Source of the DNA: Gammaproteobacteria bacterium
GTDB taxonomy: Bacteria > Pseudomonadota > Gammaproteobacteria > Steroidobacterales > Steroidobacteraceae
Direction of reading: 5' to 3'
DNA: 36,903 bases
Assembly (NCBI GenBank): GCA_009692245.1
Contig: SHZN01000002.1
Location: forward strand, 1 to 36,903
Part shown: piece after piece, positions 9,417 through 18,293 of the stretch
Numbering within the stretch: position 1 is the stretch's first letter
Layout: each line of letters starts with the position of its first letter
The notes under the pieces: generated by a model
Told to the model about the DNA's origin: nothing
What the model saw: only the letters and a program-made list of their open reading frames with translations
Database searches by the model: none
Made by a program: the position numbers and the translations under genes

Positions 9417-10784
9417 TCAGCCGACGCCGATGTCCGCAGCGGTTAAATCGAGGCATCGGCGGGCCTTTTCGATCAACTCGTCCACCTGCTCTTTCGTGAT
9501 GACCAGGGGCGGGGCGATGATCATCGTGTCCCGTGTGGCCCGCATGACCAGGCCATTGGCAAAGCAATGATCCCGGCAGATCAGCCCGGTGTCTCCCCTG
9601 TTACGAAACAAGGTCTTGCTGCCTTTATGTGCGACGAGTTCCAGTGCCCCAATCAGCCCGACCCCGCGGACTTCGCCTACCAGCGGATGGTCGGCCAGCT
9701 CCCGCCAGCGCCGCTGCAGATAGGGACCGATGTCCTCCTGCACCCGCTCGACCAGGCGCTCGCGCCGCATGATGGCAAGATTTTCAATCGCAACCGCGCA
9801 GGCGACCGGATGCCCTGACCAGGTGAATCCGTGGTTGAAATCGCCGCCCTTTTCGATCAAGACGTCCGCGACCCGGTCCGAAACCATGACCCCGCCCAAC
9901 GGCTGATAGCCCGAAGTCAGGCCCTTGGCGATGGTCATGAAATCCGGCTCGAAGCCGAAGTGTTCGCAGCCGAACCAGCGGCCGGTGCGACCGAAACCGC
10001 AGATCACTTCGTCCGCGATCAGCAGAATTCCGTATTCGCGGCAGATCCGCTGGATCTCGGGCCAGTAGGTATCGGGCGGAATGATCACGCCGCCGGCGCC
10101 CTGGATCGGCTCGCCGATGAAGGCAGCGACGCGTTCCGATCCGAGCTCCTCGATCTTCTCGCGCAGGCGCCTCGCAGCCCGTAAGCCGTATTCGGCCGGG
10201 CTCACGTCGATGCCATTCTCGTACCAGTACGGCTGCTCGATGTGGACGATGTCCGGGATCGGCAGCCCGCCCTGGGCATGCATGGCCGACATGCCGCCGA
10301 GACTTGCGCCCGCCATGGTGCTGCCGTGATAGGCATTGATGCGGCTGATGATCACGCTGCGCTTTGGCTGATCCATCAGATCCCAGTAGCGCCGCGCCAT
10401 GCGGACGATCGTGTCGTTCGCCTCGGATCCGGAGTTCGTATAGAAGACGCGCTTGAATTGCGGCGGCGTCAGCTCGGCGAGTTGTCTCGACAACTCGATT
10501 GCCGGCGGATGGGCGCTCTTGAAGAAGCTGTTGTAGAAGGGCAGCTCGCGCATCTGGCGCGCCGCAACATCGGCAAGTTCATTGCGCCCGTAGCCGATGT
10601 TGACGCACCAGAGTCCGGACATGCCGTCCAGGATCTGGCGGCCCTCGGAATCGTAGAGATAGACACCCTCGGCACGCGTGATGATCCGCGAACCCTCGGC
10701 TGCGAGCGCCCGGAAATCGGTGAATGGATGCAGGTAATGCTGGGAATCGAGCTCCTGCCAGTCGCGGGTTGCGCGCTTATTCAT
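9417..10784 (-). CDS. spuC: Class III aminotransferase, putrescine:pyruvate aminotransferase (SpuC)-like
   Basis: LDSQHYLHPFTDFRALAAEGSRIITRAEGVYLYDSEGRQILDGMSGLWCVNIGYGR, FYTNSGSEANDT, LIADEVICGFGRTG. Start ATG at 10784 overlaps the upstream gene stop by 4 bp. Confidence 0.88.
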   Translation of the reverse strand: MNKRATRDWQELDSQHYLHPFTDFRALAAEGSRIITRAEGVYLYDSEGRQILDGMSGLWCVNIGYGRNELADVAARQMRELPFYNSFFKSAHPPAIELSRQLAELTPPQFKRVFYTNSGSEANDTIVRMARRYWDLMDQPKRSVIISRINAYHGSTMAGASLGGMSAMHAQGGLPIPDIVHIEQPYWYENGIDVSPAEYGLRAARRLREKIEELGSERVAAFIGEPIQGAGGVIIPPDTYWPEIQRICREYGILLIADEVICGFGRTGRWFGCEHFGFEPDFMTIAKGLTSGYQPLGGVMVSDRVADVLIEKGGDFNHGFTWSGHPVACAVAIENLAIMRRERLVERVQEDIGPYLQRRWRELADHPLVGEVRGVGLIGALELVAHKGSKTLFRNRGDTGLICRDHCFANGLVMRATRDTMIIAPPLVITKEQVDELIEKARRCLDLTAADIGVG

Positions 10785-12115
10785 ACATTCAACAGCAGGT
10801 GTTCGCGCTCCCACGAGCTTATGACGCGCGAGAAGGTTTCGTATTCGTTTTCCTTGACCGCGCCATAGGCCGCGACGAAGCGTTCGCCGAACACTTCGAC
10901 CAGCGGCTTGCAGCCGCGCAGCATTGCGAGCGCATCGGCGAGCGTCATCGGCAGTCCGAACGGCAAATCGTAAGCCGAGCCCGTGACCGGCTCGGTGGGC
11001 TTGAGCCCCTCGATCATGCCGAGGTAGCCGCAGGCGAGGGACGCTGCCATCGCGAGGTAGGGATTCGCGTCCGCGCCGCTGAGGCGGTTCTCGATCCGCC
11101 GATCCTCGGGACCCGAGACGGGTACGCGCAGACCCGCGGTCCGGTTGTCAAAGCCCCACTGCACGTTGATCGGCGCCATGTTGTAGCGCGTGATGCGACG
11201 GTAGCTGTTGACGTTTGGTGCGAGCAGCGACATGGCCGCCGGCAGGTACTTCTGCAGCCCGGCGATGTGCGACTCGAACAACGGACCCGACTTGCCATCG
11301 GCGTCACTGAAGATATTCGCGCCGGTCTTGCTGTCCACGATACTCTGGTGGATGTGCATCGCGCTGCCAGGCTCGGTGGCAAGCGGCTTCGCCATGAAGG
11401 TCGCGTACATCTTGTGGCGCAGCGCGGCCTCGCGCGCCGTGCGCTTGAACAGGAAGGCCTGATCGGCAAGGTCCAGCGCATCGCCATGGATCAGGTTGAT
11501 TTCCATCTGGGCCGCGCCGGCTTCGTGAATCAGCGTGTCGATGTCGAGGTTTTGCGCCTCGCAGAACGCGTAGATGTCATCGAACAGCGGATCGAATTCG
11601 TTGACTGCGGCGATGCTGTAGGCCTGGCGTCCGATTTCGGGCCTGCCAGAGCGGCCGATCGGGGGTTTCAGCGGGTAGTCCGGGTCGATATTCGGCTCGA
11701 CCAGGAAGAACTCCAGCTCGGGCGCGACCACCGGTCGCCAGCCTCGCGCCGAATAAAGATCGAGTACGCGCCGCAACACGTAGCGCGGCGACATCGGCAC
11801 CGGGCGTCCGTCGTCATAGAAGCAGTCGTGGATGACCTGCGCGGTCGGCTCGGCGGCCCAAGGCACGACGCGGATGGTCTTCGGGTCGCCGATAAGGTCG
11901 ATGTCGATTTCCGACGGGTGAATCGCGCTGTTGTCATCCGGGTATTCGCCCGTGACGGTCTGCAGAAAGATCGATTCAGGCAAGCGCATGCCCTCGTCTT
12001 CCGCGTATTTTTCGGCCGGCATGATCTTGCCGCGCGCGACGCCGGACATATCCGGAATGATCGCCTCGACCTCGGTGATCGAGTGGTCGCGCAGGAATTG
12101 CTTGATTTCACTCAT
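10781..12115 (-). CDS. puuA: Glutamine synthetase-like gamma-glutamylpolyamine synthetase (PuuA/SpuI-like), paralog 1
   Basis: EVEAIIPDMSGVARGKIMP, PVVAPELEFFLVEP, QMEINLIHGDALDLADQAFLFKRTARE, GSAMHIHQSI, GADANPYLAMAASLACGYLGM. Confidence 0.9.
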   Translation of the reverse strand: MSEIKQFLRDHSITEVEAIIPDMSGVARGKIMPAEKYAEDEGMRLPESIFLQTVTGEYPDDNSAIHPSEIDIDLIGDPKTIRVVPWAAEPTAQVIHDCFYDDGRPVPMSPRYVLRRVLDLYSARGWRPVVAPELEFFLVEPNIDPDYPLKPPIGRSGRPEIGRQAYSIAAVNEFDPLFDDIYAFCEAQNLDIDTLIHEAGAAQMEINLIHGDALDLADQAFLFKRTAREAALRHKMYATFMAKPLATEPGSAMHIHQSIVDSKTGANIFSDADGKSGPLFESHIAGLQKYLPAAMSLLAPNVNSYRRITRYNMAPINVQWGFDNRTAGLRVPVSGPEDRRIENRLSGADANPYLAMAASLACGYLGMIEGLKPTEPVTGSAYDLPFGLPMTLADALAMLRGCKPLVEVFGERFVAAYGAVKENEYETFSRVISSWEREHLLLNV

Positions 12116-12864
12116 TTGGCTCGCCTTGAGGCACGCGCGCGTCCGGCCTTGCCGAATTCCGCAAACAGCGCGCGGGAGAACGGGTTGTCCATGACTTTCC
12201 ATTCCGGATGCCACTGTACGGCGAGCGCAAATGTCGGCGCGCTGGCAATCCGGAATGCCTCGACCACGCCGTCATCCGCCTTCGCTTCGGCGACGAGGTT
12301 TGCGCCGAGTTGCACCACACCCTGGGAATGCAGTGAATTGACCTTGATGCGGCGCTGGCCGGCGATGCCATGCAGGACTCCGCCCTCGCTCAACTCTACT
12401 TCGTGTGCCGGCTCGTATTGAGCATCGAGTGGCAGCGTGCCGTCCTCGCGATGATCGAGCTTGCCCGGCAGTTCCTGCAGCTTCTGCACCAGCGAGCCGC
12501 CGAATGCCACATTCATTTCCTGGAAGCCGCGGCAGATACCGAACACCGGGAGGCCCGCCTCCACCGCGCGGGTGATCATCGGCAGGGTCGTTGCATCGCG
12601 CTCGGGGTCGTGAAGCGTGCCGGGTGACGCCGGCTCGCCCTGGTAGCGATGCGGCTCCACATTGGAAGGACTGCCCGTGAACAGGATGCCGTCGAAGGAC
12701 TCGAGCCAGTCCTGCAGATGCTGTTCGCCCAGCGCCGGCACGAGTACAGGCACCGCGTCAGCCGCCTGGGCGACCGCGTTGATGTACTTTTCGCCGACGC
12801 AATGGAACCAGTGGTGGCCCAAAAGACGGCGATCGGCTGGAATACCGATGACAGGCTTGCGCAT
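12112..12864 (-). CDS. puuD: Gamma-glutamyl-gamma-aminobutyrate hydrolase (PuuD-like, class I GATase fold)
   Basis: KPVIGIPADRR, FDGILFTGSPSNVEPHRYQGEP, GLPVFGICRGFQEMNVAFGG, AVQWHPEW. Confidence 0.92.
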   Translation of the reverse strand: MRKPVIGIPADRRLLGHHWFHCVGEKYINAVAQAADAVPVLVPALGEQHLQDWLESFDGILFTGSPSNVEPHRYQGEPASPGTLHDPERDATTLPMITRAVEAGLPVFGICRGFQEMNVAFGGSLVQKLQELPGKLDHREDGTLPLDAQYEPAHEVELSEGGVLHGIAGQRRIKVNSLHSQGVVQLGANLVAEAKADDGVVEAFRIASAPTFALAVQWHPEWKVMDNPFSRALFAEFGKAGRARASRRAK

Positions 12865-12972
12865 AAGGATCTGCTAATTATTTGGAATCGGCCCCCGGTA
12901 TGGGGACCTGTCCAGCGGACCTATTGTCTCATAAGAATGGGGGTCACCGCCCGGACGTCGGCAAGCGAAAAA

Positions 12973-12989
12973 AGGCCGATGTTCGGCCT
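12973..12989. promoter_or_regulatory. Inverted repeat in divergent puuD / puuA-2 intergenic region
   Basis: aggccga-tgt-tcggcct, flanked by A-rich on the left and gtttt on the right. Confidence 0.4.
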
Positions 12990-13002
12990 GTTTTGGCCAC
13001 TT

Positions 13003-13018
13003 GGGCCCCGGTTTTGCA
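13003..13018 (+). promoter_or_regulatory. Candidate sigma54 (RpoN) -24/-12 promoter for the second puuA-like gene
   Basis: gggccccggttttgca: GG and GC separated by 10 nt with TTGCA at the -12 element, about 95 bp upstream of the start codon. Confidence 0.4.
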
Positions 13019-13112
13019 GTGCATAATCCTTGCCCGGTCTTATGACCGCTGGGTATCCTGAGGGGCGGCCTTCCCAGGTCCGCGCCCCAGGATCTCAAAC
13101 GCCAGGTGCGAC

Positions 13113-14492
13113 ATGGCCCTGCTCCGGGACGACTATTCGAATGCTCAGGCTTTCCTCGCTGCGCAGCCCGCAGTGAAAGTCGTGGACCTCTTGCTGCCGG
13201 ATCTCTCGGGGATTCTGCGTGGCAAGCGCATGGACATTGCGGACCTTGCCACGGTCTACGACAAGGGCATGTATCTGCCGGGCTCGATGTTCGCGCTCGA
13301 TGTGATGGGCGGGACTGTCCAGGAAACCGGGCTTGGTTTCGATGAAGGCGACGCCGACCGGCCCTGCGTGCCGGTGCCCGGCAGCCTGTTCGCCTCGTCC
13401 TGGCTTGGACCGAGCGTCGCGCAACTGCAGGTGCAGATGCTCGATCATGACCAGCGCCCGTTCTTCGGCGATCCGCGCCACGTGCTCGACGCTGTGCTCG
13501 AACGATACGCCGCGCGCGGCTGGCGGCCGGTGGTCGCCATCGAACTGGAATTTTATTTCGTGGACCCGGAACGCACAGCGGCAGGCCACGCGCAGCCGCC
13601 GCCGTCCCGTTTGACCGGTCGCCGCGAGCACCGTACGCAGATCAATTCGATGGCGGATCTCAATTCCGTCTCCGACAGCCTGTCCGAGATCGCGGTGACC
13701 TGCGCCGAACAGAATGTTCCGACCGGCACTGCGCTCGCCGAATACGGTCCGAGCCAGTGGGAGGTCAACCTGCGGCACGTGGCCGATGCGCGCCTCGCCT
13801 GCGACCAGGCGATCCGCTTCAAGCGCATCGTCAAGGGCGTGGCACTGCGCCACGGTCTCGAAGCAACCTTCATGGCGAATCCCTATGAGGACATGGCCGG
13901 CAGCGGCATGCACATGCATGTAAGCGTGCAGGAGGAGTCAGGTCAAAACGTGTTCGCTTCCGTCGAGAATCTTGGCAATGACCTCCTGAAGCAGGCCGCG
14001 GCGGGACTGATCGCGACCATGGCCGACGGCATGGCCGTGTTCGCACCCAATGCGAATTCTTACCGCCGCCTGCGGCCTGAGGCCTATGTGCCGACGCACG
14101 CAACCTGGGGCTACAACAATCGCGGTGTCGCAGTGCGCGTGCCGGTTTCCGGCCCGGAGGATCGCCGGCTTGAGCATCGCGTGGCGGGCGCAGACGCGAA
14201 TCCCTACTTGTTGACTGCCGTCGTGCTGGCCGGAATGCTGCATGGCATCGAGAAGAAACTTCCCGCGCCCGCAGCATTGACAGGCAATGCCTACACACAG
14301 CGCTCCACGGCGCCGCGGCTGCCGACCGACTGGCCGACGGCGCTCGCGCGCTTCGATGCGAGTAGCTTCCTGCGCGAATTCCTCGGCGATCGCTTCGTGC
14401 GGCTGTACGAAATTACCCGCCGCGGTGAAATGCAGGATTTCGCCGCGCGGCTTTCACCGCTCGATTTCGCCTGGTACCTGGAACCGGTATGA
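13113..14492 (+). CDS. Glutamine synthetase-like gamma-glutamylpolyamine synthetase (PuuA-like), paralog 2
   Basis: VKVVDLLLPDLSGILRGKRMDIADL, PVVAIELEFYFVDPE, QWEVNLRHVADARLACDQAIRFKRI, GSGMHMHVSVQEESGQNVF, GADANPYLLTAVVLAGMLHGI. Confidence 0.9.
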   Translation: MALLRDDYSNAQAFLAAQPAVKVVDLLLPDLSGILRGKRMDIADLATVYDKGMYLPGSMFALDVMGGTVQETGLGFDEGDADRPCVPVPGSLFASSWLGPSVAQLQVQMLDHDQRPFFGDPRHVLDAVLERYAARGWRPVVAIELEFYFVDPERTAAGHAQPPPSRLTGRREHRTQINSMADLNSVSDSLSEIAVTCAEQNVPTGTALAEYGPSQWEVNLRHVADARLACDQAIRFKRIVKGVALRHGLEATFMANPYEDMAGSGMHMHVSVQEESGQNVFASVENLGNDLLKQAAAGLIATMADGMAVFAPNANSYRRLRPEAYVPTHATWGYNNRGVAVRVPVSGPEDRRLEHRVAGADANPYLLTAVVLAGMLHGIEKKLPAPAALTGNAYTQRSTAPRLPTDWPTALARFDASSFLREFLGDRFVRLYEITRRGEMQDFAARLSPLDFAWYLEPV

Positions 14493-15775
14493 ACCTCGCG
14501 CTGGCACCTGCACGCAGCTGGTACGAAGCGTCGCTCACGCGGCCGGCGCCGACTCCACCGCTCGCCGGCGACATGCAGGCCGATGTCTGCGTAGTCGGTG
14601 CCGGCATCGCCGGCTGTTCGACGGCGCTGCATCTCGCGGAACGCGGCTACAAGGTCGTGCTGCTCGAGGCCGAGCAGACTGGTTTCGGCGCCTCGGGCCG
14701 TTCCGGTGGCCAGCTGATCCCCGGCTATGCCAGCAGCCAGCTGAATCTCGTCGCGCAACTCGGGCGCGAGGACGCACGGCGGCTCTGGGATTTCACGCTC
14801 GAGGGCGTCGATCTGGTGCGCGATCGGGTCCGGCGCCATTCAATCGAATGCGACCTGGCCTGGGGCCAGATGCACGCTGCGATCAAGCCGCGTCAGCGCG
14901 ACGAGCTGCAGGAATGGCATCGTGAATACGAGGAGGACTACAACTACCGGTCCACGCGCTTCATGGAACGCGCCGAAGTCGAGGGCCTGCTCGCGACCAA
15001 ACGCTATTGCGCGGGGCTGTACGACAGCGCGGCCGGCCATTGTCATCCTTTGAAGTACGCGCTCGGAATCGCCGTGGCCGCGCGAAGCGCGGGCGTGCGC
15101 TTCCACGAAGGCAGCCGGGTCACGTCCATCGAACGCGGGCCAACCGTGGTCGTACGCACTGCAAACGGCAGCGTGCGCGCGAAACAGGTTGCGCTCTGTG
15201 CCAATGTCGGGCTCGGCGAGATCGCGCCGGTTCTTGCACGCAAGGTGATGGGCATTGCCACTTACATCGTGGCGACCAGGCCCTTGGGCGCCGAACGTGC
15301 CACCGCGCTCATCCGGAACAACATGGCGGTCAGCGACATCAATTGCGTGCTGGACTACTTCCTGCGCTCGGCGGATCACCGTTTGCTGTTCGGTGGCCGC
15401 GTCAGCTATTCGGGGATCGACGCGAAGAACACCGGGCGGGCGACGCAACTCCGTATGTTGAGCGTCTTCCCGCAGCTCGCGGACACCGAAATCGAGTATT
15501 CCTGGGGCGGATTCGTGGACATCACGATGAATCGCGCGCCGGACTTCGGACGCCTGGACCCGAACCTGTATTACCTGCAGGGTTTCTCGGGCCACGGCAT
15601 GGTGCTGACCGGCATCGCCGGAAAGATCATGGCCGAGGCGATGGCAGGACAGGCCGAGCGCTTCGATGTTTATGCACGCATAAAGCACCACGATTTCCCG
15701 GGTGGCATGGCGCTGCGCCGGCCGGCGCTGGTGCTCGCGATGCTGTGGTATCGGATGAGGGATCTGTTGCCCTAG
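14489..15775 (+). CDS. puuB: FAD-dependent amine oxidoreductase, gamma-glutamylputrescine oxidase (PuuB)-like
   Basis: DVCVVGAGIAGCSTALHLAERGYKVVLLEAEQTGFGASGRSGGQLIPGY; C-terminal YYLQGFSGHGMVLTGIAGKIMAEAMAG. 4-bp overlap with upstream puuA-like gene. Confidence 0.9.
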   Translation: MNLALAPARSWYEASLTRPAPTPPLAGDMQADVCVVGAGIAGCSTALHLAERGYKVVLLEAEQTGFGASGRSGGQLIPGYASSQLNLVAQLGREDARRLWDFTLEGVDLVRDRVRRHSIECDLAWGQMHAAIKPRQRDELQEWHREYEEDYNYRSTRFMERAEVEGLLATKRYCAGLYDSAAGHCHPLKYALGIAVAARSAGVRFHEGSRVTSIERGPTVVVRTANGSVRAKQVALCANVGLGEIAPVLARKVMGIATYIVATRPLGAERATALIRNNMAVSDINCVLDYFLRSADHRLLFGGRVSYSGIDAKNTGRATQLRMLSVFPQLADTEIEYSWGGFVDITMNRAPDFGRLDPNLYYLQGFSGHGMVLTGIAGKIMAEAMAGQAERFDVYARIKHHDFPGGMALRRPALVLAMLWYRMRDLLP

Positions 15776-16386
15776 GCCATCCGATCGACCCAGGCCTTGC
15801 AAAGTGCCACCGCCTCCCCAGGCTGGACATTCTTCGGATCCAGGCACCACTCCAGCCACAGTCCGTCCAGAAGAGCCGTTAGCCCGATCCCGGCGAGTCG
15901 GAGTTCGAGGCGCGGACGCTCATTCGCCTGCATCAAGTCTGCGAGCAGCGTGTGCAGCAATTCGCCATAGCCGCGACCCACTTCGTCATGCACCTTGCGC
16001 ATCTCCGGAGATTGCCGGAACAATCCCCAGAACACGATCCATGCGGTCAGAACGTGTCGATCCAGGTTGGGGCGCGAGAAGACTGCCTCGAAGAAAGCGT
16101 GAAGCCGCGCGCGCGGATCCGGCGGCGCCAGCAGGACTGCGGCCTGGAAGCCCGCGTTCAGGTGCCTGGTGAAGTGGCGGTAACTCTCGGCAACCAGGGT
16201 GTTCTTGTTCGGGAAATGGTGACTGATCAGGCCGATCGAGACACCGGCCTCGGCCGCGATGCGCCGGACCGACAGCCCCTCGTGGCCATGAAGCTTGAGG
16301 CTCTTGATAGTCGCATCGATCAGCGCCTGGCGCCGATCGTCCGCGAGGCGGCGTTGGTACCGGGGCTTGCGTGCGGCGGCCGTCAC
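15772..16386 (-). CDS. TetR-family regulator (BetI-like); GTG start inferred
   Basis: RQALIDATIKSLKLHGHEGLSVRRIAAEAGVSIGLISHHFPNKNTLVAESYRHF helix-turn-helix. The ORF-track start at 16572 lies in non-homologous sequence; GTG at 16386 fits best. Confidence 0.85.
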   Translation of the reverse strand: MTAAARKPRYQRRLADDRRQALIDATIKSLKLHGHEGLSVRRIAAEAGVSIGLISHHFPNKNTLVAESYRHFTRHLNAGFQAAVLLAPPDPRARLHAFFEAVFSRPNLDRHVLTAWIVFWGLFRQSPEMRKVHDEVGRGYGELLHTLLADLMQANERPRLELRLAGIGLTALLDGLWLEWCLDPKNVQPGEAVALCKAWVDRMA

Positions 16387-16505
16387 CGCGGCCGCGCAGC
16401 GCGCGCCTCGAGATCGGCGGGCGTCAGCACGGCGCGATGGGTCCCAACCGCGCTCACCAAAGCAACAATGCATGCCAACAACACGCCGTAACGTAGTTTC
16501 ATCAT
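16383..16505 (-). CDS. Putative 40-aa hydrophobic small ORF overlapping the TetR start (GTGA)
   Basis: MMKLRYGVLLACIVALVSAVGTHRAVLTPADLEARAARPR*; TGA at 16385-16383 overlaps GTG at 16386-16384. Confidence 0.35.
   Translation of the reverse strand: MMKLRYGVLLACIVALVSAVGTHRAVLTPADLEARAARPR
16401..16439. repeat. 39-bp imperfect direct repeat, copy A (36/39 identical to 18498-18536)
   Basis: gcgcgcctcgagatcggcgggcgtcagcacggcgcgatg. Confidence 0.75.
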
Positions 16506-16517
16506 CACATACTGACC

Positions 16518-16666
16518 TGCCGGCGTGAGCTGCCCAAGGCTCGAATGTGGTCGCACCTCGTCGTAGCCGCACCAGAACTCGTCGCGGAACTTGCCGTTGA
16601 AGCTTTCATTCAGTCCATTCTGCCACGGCTTGCCCGCATCGATCGCCAGGTAGGTCGGATATGATC
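16518..16666 (-). mobile_element. Degraded IS3-family-type (rve integrase) transposase C-terminal remnant with internal deletion
   Basis: Reverse translation SYPTYLAIDAGKPWQNGLNESFNGKFRDEFWCGYDEVRPHSSLGQLTPAGQ; both the 'PWQNG..ESFNGKFRDE' and 'RPHSSLG.LTP' transposase motifs are present but closer together than in intact OrfB. Confidence 0.8.
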
Positions 16667-16709
16667 ACCTATCGGCCCAGCTACCAGTGAGCGCATCGAG
16701 GTTCCTGTC

Positions 16710-17474
16710 ATGAAGCTCAAAGACCGCGTCGCGATCATCACCGGCGCCACGTCAGGCATTGGCGAGGCATCGGCTCTCCTCTTCGCGGAAGAAGGCGCCA
16801 AGGTGATGGTCACCGGCCGCGACGACGCGCGGGGCCGAAGAGTGGTCGCTGCGATCGCGGCGGCCGGCGGCACGGCGGTCTTCGTCAGGGCCGATGTCCG
16901 GCTTCCTGGCGATTGCGAACGCATTGTGGCGGAAACCTTGCGCGCATTCGGCGGCCGTCTCGACATTCTCTTCAACAACGCGGGCGAGTTCCATCCGCAT
17001 AACGCAATTGACTGCACAGAAGAGGAGTGGGATGCGACGGTAGACTCGAGCCTTAAGGGAGCGTGGCTGATGGCCAGGTATTCCTTGCCCACGATGATCG
17101 CGCAGCGGCGCGGCGTGATCATCAACGAGGCGTCGGGGTGGGGCATTCTGGGCGGCGACGAAGCCGTCGCCTATTGCGCGGCCAAGGGCGGGCTCGTCGT
17201 GATGACCAAAGCGATGGCGATCGATCACGGGAAGCAGGGCATTCGCGTGAACTGTCTCTGCCCTGGCGATGTCGAGACCCCGATGCTGGCGACCGACGCC
17301 GAAGCTCGGCGAATGACCTACGCGGACTACATGAAGGGCGCCGCCAATCGTCCGCTCGGCCGGGTCGGCACGCCAGCGGAACTGGCGCGAGCGGCGCTCT
17401 TTCTCGCCTCTGACGATTCGTCGTTCATGACCGGTGCGGCATTGGTGGTGGACGGCGGCGGCATCGCTGGCTGA
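16710..17474 (+). CDS. Short-chain dehydrogenase/reductase (classical SDR)
   Basis: AIITGATSGIGEASALLFAEEGAKVMVTGRD, NNAG, S..Y/K region (YCAAKGGLVVMTKAMA), C-terminal FMTGAALVVDGG. Confidence 0.93.
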   Translation: MKLKDRVAIITGATSGIGEASALLFAEEGAKVMVTGRDDARGRRVVAAIAAAGGTAVFVRADVRLPGDCERIVAETLRAFGGRLDILFNNAGEFHPHNAIDCTEEEWDATVDSSLKGAWLMARYSLPTMIAQRRGVIINEASGWGILGGDEAVAYCAAKGGLVVMTKAMAIDHGKQGIRVNCLCPGDVETPMLATDAEARRMTYADYMKGAANRPLGRVGTPAELARAALFLASDDSSFMTGAALVVDGGGIAG

Positions 17475-17506
17475 TCGACGAGCGCCAGACAAATGACACG
17501 AGAATC

Positions 17507-18262
17507 ATGATGAAAGGTTTGACCAACAAGCGAGTGGTGATCACAGGCGGCGCGAGCGGAATCGGCGCGGCGACCGTGGAGCGGTTCCTGGAGGAAGGGG
17601 CGCGCGTCGCGGTGATCGACCGCGACGAGGCTGGTGGTCGAGCCCTTCGCAAGAGACATCCGAACCTCGCCGGCGTCATCAATGCCGACGTGGCCGACGC
17701 AGCCGCGGTGGACCGCGCCTTTCAGGAGCTGGACGGGCTGCTGGGAGGGGTGGACGTCGCGATCAACAATGCCGGCATCAGCCTGCGCCACGACTTCATG
17801 GACATTACGCCCGCTGAATGGCGCAAAGTGATGAGCGTCGACCTCGATGGCGTCTTCTATGTGGCCCAGCAATCCGCCAGACGCATGCTCGCCGGCACCG
17901 GCGGCGTCATCATCAACATGGGCTCGACTTCGGGCATGAACGGCTACCCACGGTACGCCGACTACAACGCCGCGAAGGCCGGCGTAATCGAACTCACCCG
18001 CACGATGGCGCTGGAGCTGGCGCCGACCATCCGCGTGATTGCGGTGTGTCCCGGGTACGTCTGGACGGCCATGCAGGAAGCCGAGTACACCCCGAAGATG
18101 AGGGCGGCGGTGGACGCAAAACTTCCTCTCCGCCGCCATGCAACAACCAGCGAAATCGCCGCGCTGTTTGCCTTTCTGGCCTCCGACGAAGCTCCATACA
18201 TCACGGGACATCCCGTGATCATCGATGGCGGCGAGATCGCCGGCGGTCTGGCGAGCCGCTAA
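17507..18262 (+). CDS. Short-chain dehydrogenase/reductase (classical SDR), second gene
   Basis: VVITGGASGIGAATVERFLEEGARVAVIDRD, INNAGISLRHDF, YADYNAAKAGVIELTRTMALEL, YITGHPVIIDGGEIAGG. Confidence 0.93.
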   Translation: MMKGLTNKRVVITGGASGIGAATVERFLEEGARVAVIDRDEAGGRALRKRHPNLAGVINADVADAAAVDRAFQELDGLLGGVDVAINNAGISLRHDFMDITPAEWRKVMSVDLDGVFYVAQQSARRMLAGTGGVIINMGSTSGMNGYPRYADYNAAKAGVIELTRTMALELAPTIRVIAVCPGYVWTAMQEAEYTPKMRAAVDAKLPLRRHATTSEIAALFAFLASDEAPYITGHPVIIDGGEIAGGLASR

Positions 18263-18293
18263 AAGACCGCACAACTGGTGAGTTTCCCCGCGT

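Noticed and set aside
8419-9570. 383-aa plus-strand ORF
   Set aside because: Antisense to potF-like copy 2.
10724-12421. 565-aa plus-strand ORF
   Set aside because: Lies opposite the puuA-like gene; no domain recognised and composition of a shadow ORF.
14840-15859. 339-aa minus-strand ORF
   Set aside because: Antisense to puuB, no recognisable motifs.
16387-16572. N-terminal extension of the TetR ORF in the supplied track
   Set aside because: Sequence is not TetR-like and overlaps transposase debris in another frame; GTG at 16386 is the better start.
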